DNA of 64,000 nucleotides from Natrinema sp031626495 (GTDB taxonomy: Archaea; Halobacteriota; Halobacteria; Halobacteriales; Natrialbaceae): contig NZ_JAMQOJ010000002.1 in assembly GCF_031626495.1 (NCBI RefSeq), forward strand, positions 372,001 to 436,000. Direction: 5' to 3'. Below the pieces are notes generated by a model that did no database searches, was not told the DNA's origin, and saw nothing but the letters and a program-made list of their open reading frames with translations. Below are positions 17,534-27,573 of this stretch, piece by piece. The position numbers and the translations under genes were made by a program. How positions within the stretch are numbered: the stretch's first letter is position 1; each line of letters starts with the position of its first letter.

Positions 17534-17698
17534 TTCAGATGTTCTCCGCTCTACCCTGTGAGCATGTCACAGTACGTCAAAAGATTTGTTCCGTCCCGAT
17601 TCGCGAGGGATACGAGCGACCGAAGTGAACGGACCGAACCGTTCCCACTAGTCACCAGAGCACAGTCGATTAGTAGTCATCTGTACTATTTGGCTCTG

Positions 17699-19078
17699 TC
17701 ATCGCGAACCCCACCAGTGCCGTAATCGTTGCCCGATTCCCGACCAGTATATCTCCGAGATACCGGCCGTCCCCGCTGCGGTAACGAACACGCAAGCGAT
17801 CACCAGATCCCCGATTGTCATCCACGTCGGTGCGACGTGGAGTATTCCGTTGACGACCGGGCCGGTAATGAATGCGACGAGCCACGAGAAGCCGGTTTTC
17901 GAGCGTCGGTCGGTACCGGCGGCCGGCGAGTCGATGGTTCCGTTCGCGAGTGCAACCGTGCTCTTCCCAGTTGCGCTCTCGTCTCCGGTCCCGAGGCGTT
18001 CGGCTTCGTAGGGTGTCGAGATAGCCACGCTCCACACGATATCGTCGGTCTCGGAGAGTTCGATCACACGATTTCCTTGGGAGTCAGTCACGAGCGTATG
18101 GCCACCGGGAAGCCGGTCAGCGTCGCGTGGCCACCGGAGTCGCTCGTCCTGCCATTCCCAGGTTCGAGTCCACGTGCCGTTTTCACGCTGATACTCGACG
18201 ACGCGGTTATTCTCCGAGTCGGAAACGACAACCGCCGGGCCGCCACGGGCTGGCGGGATATAATCCGGATTGTGCTGCTCGTAGAGGATCCCGTAAGCGT
18301 CCTCGGCCCCGAGCGTCCAGTCACGCTGGACCCCTTCACCCGGCTCGAGAAAGACGACCCGGTCCTGGTTCCGGAGACTGACCATCACCCGACCGTCCTC
18401 GAGGAACTCGACGTCGTTGACATGAGTCCAATCACCGGGGTTCCCACCGCTGTCGGGGTCGAGAGCTCCTTCGGCGCGCCATTCCCACGTCACGTTGCCG
18501 GTGGTGGTGTTCAGCGTGAACACGCGATCCTGCGCGATATCGGCCACGAGCAATCTGTGTTCGTCGACTCTGTCGACATCGTGCCAGATATCCCAACCCG
18601 TAACAGCGGTATGAAGCCGTTCACTTGCGCCTGTGGTGAGGTTGACGCGCTCCAGTACGACCGCCGCACAGCCGTCCTCGACAGTGGCGTCGGTCTGCGC
18701 TTGAAGGGTGTCAGGGCACGGATCGTATCGGCTTCCCGCAACGTACAGGACGGTCTTCGAGCCAGGGGGATCGGGATCGACGTCGAAGTAATTGCCGTAC
18801 GTGTCGTTGTGGTAGAGGGGCCGTCCGTCACCACTGAAGGCGACGATGGCTCCCAGGCCGTCGCTCCCGCCCGGTGGATCGGTCGTGATAACTGTCGCCC
18901 CGTCACGGTTCTCGACGACGGGAGTCCGCTCTGCGGGGGGTTTGTCAGTCTGATTCTGCACAGCGGCGACCGCATCCGTCGGTGCGCTGAGCCACGCGAC
19001 CGTGAGGTTACCGGCGGAGACGATCAAGACGACCAGAAGCACAGCCCGAAGGATATTGCGTCGTTGCATCGTATTCAC
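17699..19078 (-). CDS. Arylsulfotransferase-type beta-propeller membrane protein
   Basis: This 459-residue protein has an N-terminal helix (residues about 9-31, ILRAVLLVVLIVSAGNLTV) and a C-terminal helix (VIACVFVTAAGTAGISEIYW). Between them is a propeller with repeats of the ASST family: HDVDRVDEHRLLVADIAQD, HVNDVEFLEDGRVMVSLRNQD, VVVSDSENNRVVEYQRENG, WPRDADRLPGGHTLVTDSQGNRV. The large domain is probably outside the membrane. ASST enzymes transfer sulfate between phenols, but haloarchaeal members are untested and may act differently. Multiple sequons (NTT, NGT, NVT) fit surface exposure. Confidence 0.82.
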   Translation of the reverse strand: MNTMQRRNILRAVLLVVLIVSAGNLTVAWLSAPTDAVAAVQNQTDKPPAERTPVVENRDGATVITTDPPGGSDGLGAIVAFSGDGRPLYHNDTYGNYFDVDPDPPGSKTVLYVAGSRYDPCPDTLQAQTDATVEDGCAAVVLERVNLTTGASERLHTAVTGWDIWHDVDRVDEHRLLVADIAQDRVFTLNTTTGNVTWEWRAEGALDPDSGGNPGDWTHVNDVEFLEDGRVMVSLRNQDRVVFLEPGEGVQRDWTLGAEDAYGILYEQHNPDYIPPARGGPAVVVSDSENNRVVEYQRENGTWTRTWEWQDERLRWPRDADRLPGGHTLVTDSQGNRVIELSETDDIVWSVAISTPYEAERLGTGDESATGKSTVALANGTIDSPAAGTDRRSKTGFSWLVAFITGPVVNGILHVAPTWMTIGDLVIACVFVTAAGTAGISEIYWSGIGQRLRHWWGSR

Positions 19079-19434
19079 GGTTCGCTATCTATGCGGGCCT
19101 CACCGCCCGTACTCAAGAATGTGGCCAAGACTCATTCACGAGAGCCCGAAGCGGGTGTACGACGAACTGGCGGGCGACAAGGACGACGCTCAGACACCCC
19201 CCGTCGACACGACGATCAACGTGGGCAGGCTGTCGGTCGCACCGCCGCTCGAGTTCGCGTCTTCGAAACCGGCTGACAGTTCGAACCGGCCAGCTTTGCG
19301 GTTCGAAACCGCGATTTCCGGAGAGATCAACGTCGCTTCGGCCAATCAGTCACTCCACTCTCCATTTCACCGTGAGGGAACACTATAACCCTACTTCGAC
19401 GCAGTCGATCGGAAGCCGGAGTGGCGGACACACC
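19079..19434. other. Intergenic stretch, no gene seen
   Basis: Lies upstream of the ASST-type gene and downstream of the convergent-strand small zinc-ribbon gene. No supported coding sequence, repeat or RNA was found. Confidence 0.4.
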
Positions 19435-19752
19435 TCACTCGAGGCTCCGAAGACACCGGCGACAGAACGACGCAACGGAGTCGTTGTTCGCCGCACAGAC
19501 TGAACACCGACCGTCGTCGGAGGACAGTGATCCGGATGCGGGGGCAGAGGCGAGAAGGTTTTTTCCGGGATCGGTGTACGCGTCGATGACATCGTTCCAC
19601 GTGACCGTGGGGTCAGTGTCTCCGCTGCGGTTGTCGGTGTACGTGGCGAGAACCCGTCGTTGCATGTTGCAAAGCCCGTGCCAGAATCCGAGGAACAGGA
19701 GTGACGGAAGGAGGCAGAGCAGCAGAACTGCTCCGAGAAGTACGAGGGACAT
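19435..19752 (-). CDS. Small membrane protein with C-terminal zinc ribbon
   Basis: This 105-residue protein starts with one transmembrane helix (MSLVLLGAVLLLCLLPSLLF) and ends with CSVC and CRRC about 13 residues apart, a rubredoxin-like or zinc-ribbon knuckle pair. The middle is hydrophilic. This layout, a single helix plus a terminal zinc ribbon, is common in haloarchaeal membrane proteins of unknown function. It is divergent from the secreted nuclease gene. Confidence 0.7.
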   Translation of the reverse strand: MSLVLLGAVLLLCLLPSLLFLGFWHGLCNMQRRVLATYTDNRSGDTDPTVTWNDVIDAYTDPGKNLLASAPASGSLSSDDGRCSVCAANNDSVASFCRRCLRSLE

Positions 19753-19928
19753 AGGCGACGATTCCCGCCACTGTACATAATCCTCATCGTGAACTCGTTC
19801 ACGAGTGATATCCCTCGAGCCGCCACCGGACGATCGCTACCGTTTCTTCGATCGGTAGCGTGATAGCACTCTCTTCCGAGTTGATCAGTGAAGAGGTTCT
19901 TGCAACTCCGCCGCAAAGGCCACTGGCA

Positions 19929-20738
19929 ATGTCTCCCTCGAACCGTCTCGTCACATCGCTGGTGATCGTGCTCGTCCTCCTCGCAGGGTGTAGCACGCTC
20001 GAGCACGACGGTGCGACTGGCGATGGACCCGCTGCCGATTCGGTGCTGCAGTCGGACGACGAACTCGAGGGACAGGCGTGGACCGTCACCGTTACTCGAG
20101 TGATCGACGGCGATACGGTCGAGGTCCGGTTCCCGAACGGTCAGGTCGATACCCTCCGCCTGCTGGGCGTCGATACGCCGGAAACGACGTTGAGCAGAGT
20201 CGATCCGGCGGAGTTCGAGGGGATCCCGAACACGACGGAGGGACGGGACCACCTGTACGAGTGGGGGCAGAACGCGACGAATTACACGAACGAGACGCTG
20301 GCCGGTGAAACCGTCCGCATCGTGGTCGATCCGCAGGCCGATCGGCGAGGGACGTTCGGTCGGCTGCTCGTCTACATCTATAACGACGGCGAGAACTTCA
20401 ACGAGCGGCTGCTCAGCGAGGGGTACGCCCGGCTGTACGAGAGTTCGTTCTCGAAGCGGGACGCGTTCGAAACCGCGGAAGCGAACGCTCGAGCGAACGC
20501 CACCGGACTGTGGAACTTTACTGGAACACAGGGGGCCGCGCCGGAGCAGTCAGCAGCGGAGACTCGGCCGACCACGGAGCAGGGCGTCTCCCTTCCGCCG
20601 CTGCCACCGGACGGCGACTACGACTGTAGCCATTTCGACAGTCACGCGCAGGCGCAGGCGGTCCTCGAGCGGGAGGCGAGCGATCCGCACCGTCTCGACG
20701 CCGACGACGATGGTATCGCCTGTGAATCGCTGCAGTGA
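19929..20738 (+). CDS. Secreted lipoprotein thermonuclease with Excalibur domain
   Basis: From the ATG at 19929 the protein has 269 residues, with a signal ending in the lipobox LAGC, so it is anchored to the outside of the membrane. The staphylococcal-nuclease domain has VTRVIDGDTVEVRF (active-site Asp/Thr), LRLLGVDTPET (Arg and Asp of the SNase motif) and DRRGTFGRLLVYIY (second catalytic Arg). The C-terminus is an Excalibur calcium-binding domain: DYDCSHFDSHAQAQ and DPHRLDADDDGIACE. It should degrade extracellular DNA or RNA with calcium. An upstream ATG in frame at 19860 would add residues before the signal and is less likely. Confidence 0.9.
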   Translation: MSPSNRLVTSLVIVLVLLAGCSTLEHDGATGDGPAADSVLQSDDELEGQAWTVTVTRVIDGDTVEVRFPNGQVDTLRLLGVDTPETTLSRVDPAEFEGIPNTTEGRDHLYEWGQNATNYTNETLAGETVRIVVDPQADRRGTFGRLLVYIYNDGENFNERLLSEGYARLYESSFSKRDAFETAEANARANATGLWNFTGTQGAAPEQSAAETRPTTEQGVSLPPLPPDGDYDCSHFDSHAQAQAVLEREASDPHRLDADDDGIACESLQ

Positions 20739-20789
20739 ATGCGGCCTCGCGGTTTCTGCGGCCTCGAGTCCGTCGGCTCGGTCAGGGCG

Positions 20790-21206
20790 CTACTCCTCCT
20801 CGAGGCCCGCCCTGCGAGCGAGAAACGCCGACAGGATCCCCGTTTGAACCGTCCGGAGGTCCGCGTCCTGAATCGTGGCGGCGGCCTGAAAACGCTCGCG
20901 GGCGTCGGCCACCAGCCGCGGATCGGCAGCGAGGTGGGCGAGAACGAACGAATCGGGATCGACTCGCCGTGCAGCCTCGAAGTCGGCCGCGTCGTAGCAG
21001 TCGGCGAACGCCGCGACCAGCCTCGAGACGAGTTCGTCGGTCGCGTCGGCACCGGGATCGCCCGCCGGAACCGTCGACGCGGACGGATCGAAGTACTCCC
21101 CGTAATCGACGACGCCGGCCTCCTCGTACAGGAAGTCGGCGAGCGAATCGAAGACGTCCGTCGAGACGTAGACCCCGAACAGTTTGTAGTGATCGTCTCG
21201 AGTCAT
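20790..21206 (-). CDS. Haloarchaeal protein of unknown function
   Basis: A soluble, acidic protein of 138 residues from the ATG at 21206 (MTRDDHYKLFGVYVSTDVFD). It is mainly alpha-helical, with repeats of Asp/Glu/Ala and no cysteine pairs or membrane segments. The open frame extends upstream to 21362, but those residues are basic and not protein-like for this organism. I do not recognise the family. It sits between the secreted nuclease (convergent) and the SMC-like gene. Confidence 0.6.
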   Translation of the reverse strand: MTRDDHYKLFGVYVSTDVFDSLADFLYEEAGVVDYGEYFDPSASTVPAGDPGADATDELVSRLVAAFADCYDAADFEAARRVDPDSFVLAHLAADPRLVADARERFQAAATIQDADLRTVQTGILSAFLARRAGLEEE

Positions 21207-21679
21207 CACGTCGGTATTCCATGCCGGCCGCCTCAAAGGTATGGCTTCTCGGACCGGTGGCCAGAGATCGTGCCATCGGGCCAGAATAGTCGCCATACGG
21301 ACAGTCACTGAAACGCTGTCGCCCGTAACCGAAATATCGTCGCTGACTCGAGCGAGCGACAACAGTCGAACCGATATTATATCTCAGCATACTATTCTAG
21401 ATTCGTACACTGTTTCTGCGCAGAGGCCGTGAAGGTTGATCTATTGTCTCTTTGCCAACCGTGCGAGCAGATAAGTCCAGGAATTGTATTTTCGTCCCCT
21501 ATTCACAAATGAATATTGGTGATCTGAACTCCACTCAGAGATCTATAGATACTATTTTTAATACGATTTCTCTGACCCACCATATTTGTTACCTACAGTG
21601 TGAGGGGTTTGAACGGCGATCGATAGATCGGGATTCGGTGACAGGGGAACGACCGAGGACGAACTGTCGAACGACGCGT
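21207..21679. other. AT-rich intergenic stretch
   Basis: Between the unknown gene and the 3' end of the SMC-like gene. The part from about 21470 to 21610 is AT-rich (runs such as ACTATTTTTAATACG) and could include a transcription stop for the leftward operon. No gene was found. Confidence 0.45.
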
Positions 21680-23641
21680 CTAGATCTCGCCGACGTAGGT
21701 GTAGTCGTCCGAGAGCGCCTCTGCGTCTTCTCGCAACAACGCGACGACGAGACAGTCGACGTGATCCTCGAAGTAGTCGACGAGTTCGGCGATCCGGTTT
21801 GCGTCGATCGCCTCGAGCGAGTCAAGCAGCATGAACGGGACGGCCTCGTGAACGTCGTGGACTAAGTAGCCGGCGAGTGCAAAGACCAGGCCCGTGACCT
21901 CACGTTCGCTCTCCGAGAGGTGGTCGACGGTGTCCTCGTAAGAGGTCCCGTCCGCGGCCGTTCGGACGATGTGAAGGTCGAACGCGGGGCGGGTGACCTT
22001 CCGGCGGCCCTCCCGGACCGTCTTCTCGCGGCGTTCGATCCAGATCCGGTCGATGTTTCGGTACTCGAGGATCGACAGGATCGACTCCATGTGGTCGTTG
22101 AACGCGTCGACGGCGTTTTTCTCGAGTCGGTCGACGCGCGTCCGGAGGTCGGTCAACTCCGACTCGACGGTCTCGCGGCGTTCTTCGAGTTCGCTTCGCT
22201 CGGCCAGTTTCCCTTCGATCTCCTCGATTCGGGCGTCGATATCGTCGCGTTCGGCTTCGAGGTCCTCGAGTTCGAGCTCGAGGCGGTTCAGCTCCCGGTG
22301 GGTTTCGATAACGTCGTCGTAGGCTGCGTCCTCGACCGATCCGGCGTCTTTCTCGAGGTCGTCGACGCGGGCCTGCTGATCCTCGAGGTCCGCCTCGAGT
22401 TCCTCGATGCGCTGGGACCGCCGCTCGAGTTCGTCCTCGATCGCCTCGAGTCGGGTTTCGATCGCCTCGCGCCGCTCGCGTTGCTCGCGTAGTTCCTTCT
22501 GTCGGGTCGAGAGGTCGTCGATCTGTGATTGCAGGTCGCTTCGCTCCTCGAGTTTCGACTGGCGGAGCGAGCGCAGACGGTCGAGCGTCGTTTCGATCCG
22601 CTCGCGGTCGACCTCCGAACCACACGTCCAGCAGACGACATCGGCCGAGTCGGCGAGCAGTTGGTCAGTAACGTCGCCGCTGGTGTCGTCGGTACCGTCG
22701 CCGTCGACCGGACCGTCGAGATCGATATCGAAGCTGTCGTCGGCGAGCCGTTCCTCGTTGAACCGGATTACGCTCTGCAGTTCGCTCACCGTCGTATCGA
22801 GCGAGCGCTTCCGGGCGCGGAGCTCCTGAACCCGCCCCTCGAGTCTGTCGGGCGACTCCAGATCACCGTCGATCTCGTCCAAGTCCGCCTCGAGGTCGGC
22901 GCGTTCGGCCTCGAGTTCGGCGTGGCTCTCCCGTTCGGTTTCGAGGTCGTACTCGATGGACTCGAGTTCCGTCCGTGCCTCCTGGAGATCGGCGAAGGCC
23001 GATTCGATCTCCTCCTTGCGAGCGCGGCTCGCCTCGACGCCGAGGTCGAACTCCTCGAGGTCGGACTCGAGCGCGACGATTTCCTCGCTCGTCGACTCGA
23101 TTTCGTCCTCGAGTGCGGTCCGTTCGGCCTCGAGATCGGGGAGGTCGTTCCCGAGCTTCGAGAGGCGGTCGAGGCGCTCGTCGAGGTCACGTTTCTCGGC
23201 CTCGAGCGTACTGATTTCGGCCTCGATCTCGTCGGTGTCGATCGGCTGCATGATGAGTTCACGGAGGTCGTCACCACGTCTGACGGCCCGGCGGGCCTCG
23301 TTGGACTCGAGCAGAAACGCGAAGAGGTCCGCGAGCTCGGGATCCTCGAGATAGGGGTCGCCTTCGAAGGCGATCTCGTCGTTTCGCCGCTCGAGCGTGC
23401 GCGTATATCGGTCGCCGTCGAACGTGAGTTCGACCCGACCGGCGTCGGCGTCCCCCTTCAGCGACGATCGATGACTTCCCAGCGCAGCCATGATCGTCTG
23501 TAGAAACGAGGTTCGGTTCGTCGCGTTCCGGCCAGTCAGAACGTTCACGCCGGGACGCAGTGTTACCTCGGTCGCATCGATTCCGCCGATGTTCTCCGCC
23601 TGGACGGTGATCGACGAGGTGACTGACTCTGGAGATGACAC
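21680..23641 (-). CDS. Archaea-specific SMC-related protein (RdfA partner type)
   Basis: This 653-residue ABC-type ATPase has a long coiled coil. The N-terminal P-loop is GRNATNRTSF (residues 37-46), in which the usual lysine is arginine. A zinc-hook-like CWTC sits near residue 337 between two long coiled coils (Glu/Leu/Arg heptads, about 140-320 and 345-540). A signature-like LSESEREV and Walker B FMLLDSLEAID are in the C-terminal head. This architecture matches the Sph3-like archaeal SMC-related proteins that lie beside rdfA. The start is GTG at 23641. It is transcribed with rdfA, 65 bases apart. Expected role: cell shape or chromosome organisation; the family is known, the role here is inferred. 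Confidence 0.85.
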   Translation of the reverse strand: MSSPESVTSSITVQAENIGGIDATEVTLRPGVNVLTGRNATNRTSFLQTIMAALGSHRSSLKGDADAGRVELTFDGDRYTRTLERRNDEIAFEGDPYLEDPELADLFAFLLESNEARRAVRRGDDLRELIMQPIDTDEIEAEISTLEAEKRDLDERLDRLSKLGNDLPDLEAERTALEDEIESTSEEIVALESDLEEFDLGVEASRARKEEIESAFADLQEARTELESIEYDLETERESHAELEAERADLEADLDEIDGDLESPDRLEGRVQELRARKRSLDTTVSELQSVIRFNEERLADDSFDIDLDGPVDGDGTDDTSGDVTDQLLADSADVVCWTCGSEVDRERIETTLDRLRSLRQSKLEERSDLQSQIDDLSTRQKELREQRERREAIETRLEAIEDELERRSQRIEELEADLEDQQARVDDLEKDAGSVEDAAYDDVIETHRELNRLELELEDLEAERDDIDARIEEIEGKLAERSELEERRETVESELTDLRTRVDRLEKNAVDAFNDHMESILSILEYRNIDRIWIERREKTVREGRRKVTRPAFDLHIVRTAADGTSYEDTVDHLSESEREVTGLVFALAGYLVHDVHEAVPFMLLDSLEAIDANRIAELVDYFEDHVDCLVVALLREDAEALSDDYTYVGEI

Positions 23642-23706
23642 GACGGTTACTTCTCTCCGCTAGCTATAAAATTATTTGGTTGCGGCCGATCTCCTGCCTG
23701 CCCTCA

Positions 23707-24330
23707 TTACGCGGCGTCTCCATCACAGTCGCAACCGCCCTGATCGAGCAGTTCGGCGATCGGGTAGTCGGCCCCACAGTTTCCACAGATCGTCCGAACA
23801 TCGACGAACACCTCGTAGTTTCGGTCCGTGATTTCGCCCGCATTACTCAACTCCGAGAGCGTCGACTCGGTGACAACCTGTGTTCGGCCGGCGAGTCGCT
23901 GAACCGTCTCTTTCTTTCGGTCGACCCTCCCCTCGGTGTCTTCTTCCGGGAGGGACGCGTCGCGAACGTTCGTGAGATACGTATAGATCGTCTGATGCGT
24001 GACGAAGTCGGATCGAACGGCGTCGATATCGACGCCCGACCGCTCGAGTTCGCGCCGTTTTCGGACCGCATCGGACCGGGAGACGTCGTCGTCGGCCAGC
24101 GTCCGGTAGAGGGACTCGATATCGGTATCGAGCACGGATTCTCCCGCGTCGCGGACGGCGGCGCGAAGTACGGCCTGATTGAACTGGGTGGCGAGATCGC
24201 GGAGACTCGTCCGATCCGTCCCGTCACCAGTCCACTCGGCCTCCAAGCGATCCCCCCACTCCTCGAGTCCGTACTCGTCGATCACACGCTCGACCTTTGT
24301 TCGTCGCCCGCCGCTCGAGTCGGCTGTCAT
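23707..24330 (-). CDS. rdfA: Rod-determining factor RdfA
   Basis: This 207-residue protein matches RdfA of haloarchaea: an N-terminal RTKVERVIDEYGLEEWGDRL, a central helical section with LRDLATQFNQAVLRAAV, and a C-terminal CGNCG plus a further Cys pair (GGCDCDGD) likely to bind zinc. In Haloferax, RdfA is required for the rod state, and its gene is next to an SMC-like gene, the same order as here. The paired zinc ligands ICGNCGADYP and CDCD are complete. It is the upstream gene of the two-gene operon; the ATG at 24330 is well placed. Confidence 0.88.
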   Translation of the reverse strand: MTADSSGGRRTKVERVIDEYGLEEWGDRLEAEWTGDGTDRTSLRDLATQFNQAVLRAAVRDAGESVLDTDIESLYRTLADDDVSRSDAVRKRRELERSGVDIDAVRSDFVTHQTIYTYLTNVRDASLPEEDTEGRVDRKKETVQRLAGRTQVVTESTLSELSNAGEITDRNYEVFVDVRTICGNCGADYPIAELLDQGGCDCDGDAA

Positions 24331-25317
24331 ATCGGATGTCTCTGATGCCGACAGTACAAATGTTCCGATTGGACTCGGTCAAAACGCTCGCTGGCGCTAC
24401 TCGAAGCCAACCGTCGGCGACTCACTCACGGACACAAATGCTCGCACATTTCAGTTACTGGTAACGGATACCAAAATTGTAATATTCCATATCAGAATCA
24501 CAAATAGTGGAGCAGAACGGCGGAGGATCCCCAATAGCTGATATAAGAAATATTGGAAATAAAATATTTCCGAGAGGAACGATCTATATGTTTGTCTATA
24601 GTCATTTTTGTCGGCAGAAAATGATGGTCGGAGCGATGAGTTCGAACCTACTGTTGAGAGAAAAGGTCAGCAGTAGCCGACTCCAGCGCAAGCAAGCGGT
24701 CAGTTACACGACCATGCCTGTACACTCTCCCGAGTCACTCGTTCGACGACGTCCAGTTCGTCGACGGATGGCAGTCGGTTCGGGCCGTGAAACCGGGCAA
24801 TTCGGCTACGCGCGGGGTTGGTGTTCGGCTTCGGGATCGTGGCTCGCACAGTCGCCGGGGGTGCTCCGTTTCCCATCCCCGGACCGTCTGGCAACGTCGT
24901 TTCGAGTCCGGGTTCGACGATCGGACTGCTCGAGCAATGAATCGCCGTATCCGACCTATTTCCCGCCGGTTCTCGATCGAACGCACGTCGTGACGGTTTC
25001 GAACCAACCTCGTCACTTGTCGTTCGGCGATGACGACGTCGGACGGTTCCGTCATCGGAGAGAACGTTCAAGACTAGTGCTGTTTAATCGGAGACGATGG
25101 CAGCCCAGTTCCTAACTAGCCGCTCGTATCGATGTCCGGGCTGGGAGGGAGCCCTCACGTTCGAGGAACAGTCCTGACAGCACACCGTATGCGGACACGT
25201 CCCGTTCCACGGTGCGGACTAAATCCTTTTGATATCGCGACGTGTGTTGGTTCTCAATGATAGATCAAACACGACCGTACACTTTTATCGGTCCGGAGGA
25301 GACACCCGAACACAACA
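24331..25317. other. Long intergenic stretch with AT-rich palindrome
   Basis: Between rdfA and the malic enzyme gene. It contains a palindrome GGAAATAAAATATTTCC (24555-24571) within an AT-rich block (about 24470-24620). A TATA-like CACTTTTATCGG near 25279-25290 probably serves the malic enzyme gene. Frames from 24700 to 25070 on either strand look like chance openings. Confidence 0.5.
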
Positions 25318-27573
25318 ATGGACGAAGACGCGCTCGAGTATCACAGGGCCGATCCACCGGGAAAGATCGAGATATCGACGACGAAACCGACGAACACGCA
25401 GCGAGACCTCTCGCTCGCGTACTCGCCGGGCGTCGCCGCGCCGTGTCTCGAGATCGACGAGGACGAGACCGACGCCTACAGATATACGGCGAAGGGAAAC
25501 CTCGTGGGCGTCGTCTCGAACGGCTCGGCCGTCCTCGGCCTGGGTGACATCGGCGCGCAGGCCTCGAAACCCGTCATGGAGGGAAAGGGCGTCCTCTTCA
25601 AGCGCTTCGCCGATATCGACGTCTTCGACATCGAACTCGATCACGACGACCCGGACGCGTTCGTCGAGTCCGTCGCGGCGATGGAGTCGACCTTCGGCGG
25701 GATCAACCTCGAGGATGTCGCGGCACCCGACTGCTTCGAGATCGAGGAGCGGCTTCGCGATCGGCTGTCGATCCCCGTATTCCACGACGACCAGCACGGG
25801 ACCGCGATCATCTCCGGGGCCGCGCTGCTCAACGCCGTGGAGATCTCCGGCAAAGAGCTCGGCGACCTCGAGGTCACATTTGCCGGCGCGGGTGCGGCCG
25901 CGGTCGCGACCGCGAAATTCTACGTCTCGCTGGGCGTCCCGCGCGAGAACATCACGATGTGCGATATCGACGGGATCCTGACGACTGGCCGGGCGGAAGC
26001 CGGTGATCTGAACGAGTACAACCGGGCGTTCGCTCAGGATCGCCCCGACGGAGACCTCGCGGACGCGATCGACGGAGCCGACGCGTTCGTCGGCCTCTCG
26101 GCCGGCGGCATCGTGAGCCCGGAGATGGTCCGGTCCATGGCGGACGATCCCATCATCTTCGCGATGGCCAACCCCGATCCCGAGATCGGCTACGAGGAGG
26201 CCAAGACGGCTCGCGACGACACCGTCATCATGGCGACCGGTCGCTCTGATTACCCGAACCAGGTCAACAACGTGCTCGGCTTCCCCTTCATCTTCCGCGG
26301 CGCGCTCGACGTCCGCGCCACCGAGATCAACGAGGAAATGAAAGTGGCGGCGGCCCGCGCACTGGCGAATCTCGCCAGACGGGACGTACCCGATTCTGTG
26401 GTCAAAGCCTACGGCGACGAGCCGCTGCAGTTCGGCCCCGACTACATCATCCCGAAGCCGCTGGACGCGCGCGTCCTCTTCGAGGTTGCCCCCGCCGTCG
26501 CTCGAGCGGCGATCGAGTCGGGTGCAGCCCGCGCCGAACTCGAGGTCGACGAGTACGTCGAAAGGCTCGAGGCCCGACTCGGGAAGTCTCGCGAGATGAT
26601 GCGCGTCGTGATCAACAAGGCCAAGTCCGATCCCAAGCGGATCGCGCTGGCCGAGGGGACCGACGAGACCATCGTGCGGGCGGCGGCACAGATGTCCGAC
26701 CGCGGAATCGCGGAACCGATCCTGATCGGCGACGAGGACGAGATCCTGACGGCGGTCACGAGCCTCGGCCTCGAGTTCGATCCCGACGTCGTCGACCCCG
26801 AGAACGGCGAGTACGAGGAGTACGCCGAACACCTCTACGAGCGACGGAGCCGCAACGGCGTCACCCGCCGCGAAGCTGCGTCGATGATCCGCGACGACAC
26901 CAACTACTTCGGCAGCGTCATGGTCGACCGCGGCGACGCCGACGCGATGCTCACGGGGCTGACGAACCACTACCCGTCGGCCCTGCGACCGCCGCTGCAG
27001 GTGATCGGGACGGCCGACGACGCCGAGTACGCGGCGGGCGTCTACATGCTGACGTTCAAGAACCGCGTCGTCTTCGTCGCCGACGCGACGGTCAATCAGG
27101 CTCCCGACGAGGACGTCCTCGAGGAGGTAACCCGCCACACCGCCGAACTGGCCCGTCGGTTCGACGTCGAGCCTCGCGCCGCCCTGCTCTCGTATTCGGA
27201 CTTCGGCAGCGTCGACAACGAGGGGACGCGCAAACCGCGGGAAGCGGCTCGCCGCCTGCGCGACGACCCCGACGTCGAGTTCCCCGTCGACGGCGAGATG
27301 CAGGCCGACACCGCCGTCCTCGAGGAGATGCTGACCGGCACGTACGACTTTGCCGACCTGGAGCGACCCGCGAACGTGCTGGTCTTCCCGAACCTCGAGG
27401 CCGGTAACATCGGCTACAAGCTGCTCCAGCGCCTCGGCGGCGCGGACGCCACCGGCCCGATGCTGGCCGGCATGGACGAGCCGGTCCACGTCCTCCAACG
27501 TGGCGACGAGGTCAAAGACATCGTGAACCTCGCGGCAGTCGCGACCGTCGACGCGCAGGACGACGGTTCCTGA
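25318..27573 (+). CDS. maeB: NADP-dependent malic enzyme with C-terminal phosphotransacetylase-like domain
   Basis: At 751 residues it has the length of MaeB-type enzymes that decarboxylate malate to pyruvate. The malic domain (about 1-170) holds LAYSPGVAAPCLEI, GNLVGVVSNGSAVLGLGDIG and the metal site FHDDQHGTA. The NAD(P)-binding domain has VTFAGAGAAAVATAKFY and IFAMANPDPEIGYEEA. From about residue 425 the sequence becomes PTA-like (RIALAEGTDETIVRAA, then NRVVFVADATVNQ), a domain that in homologues acts in allosteric control and not catalysis. It supplies pyruvate and reducing power to central metabolism. No operon partner is evident. The start follows a TATA-like box by about 30 bases. Confidence 0.95.
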   Translation: MDEDALEYHRADPPGKIEISTTKPTNTQRDLSLAYSPGVAAPCLEIDEDETDAYRYTAKGNLVGVVSNGSAVLGLGDIGAQASKPVMEGKGVLFKRFADIDVFDIELDHDDPDAFVESVAAMESTFGGINLEDVAAPDCFEIEERLRDRLSIPVFHDDQHGTAIISGAALLNAVEISGKELGDLEVTFAGAGAAAVATAKFYVSLGVPRENITMCDIDGILTTGRAEAGDLNEYNRAFAQDRPDGDLADAIDGADAFVGLSAGGIVSPEMVRSMADDPIIFAMANPDPEIGYEEAKTARDDTVIMATGRSDYPNQVNNVLGFPFIFRGALDVRATEINEEMKVAAARALANLARRDVPDSVVKAYGDEPLQFGPDYIIPKPLDARVLFEVAPAVARAAIESGAARAELEVDEYVERLEARLGKSREMMRVVINKAKSDPKRIALAEGTDETIVRAAAQMSDRGIAEPILIGDEDEILTAVTSLGLEFDPDVVDPENGEYEEYAEHLYERRSRNGVTRREAASMIRDDTNYFGSVMVDRGDADAMLTGLTNHYPSALRPPLQVIGTADDAEYAAGVYMLTFKNRVVFVADATVNQAPDEDVLEEVTRHTAELARRFDVEPRAALLSYSDFGSVDNEGTRKPREAARRLRDDPDVEFPVDGEMQADTAVLEEMLTGTYDFADLERPANVLVFPNLEAGNIGYKLLQRLGGADATGPMLAGMDEPVHVLQRGDEVKDIVNLAAVATVDAQDDGS

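Noticed and set aside
17729..19276. 515-residue + strand ORF opposite the ASST-type gene
   Set aside because: It has no recognisable motif, while the minus-strand propeller repeats are clear.
22529..23503. 324-residue + strand ORF opposite the SMC-like gene
   Set aside because: It is a shadow of the Glu/Leu/Arg-rich coiled coil, which produces open antisense frames.
24700..25071. Overlapping frames upstream of malic enzyme
   Set aside because: Compositions are arginine- or serine-rich and differ between strands without similarity to known proteins; treated as intergenic.
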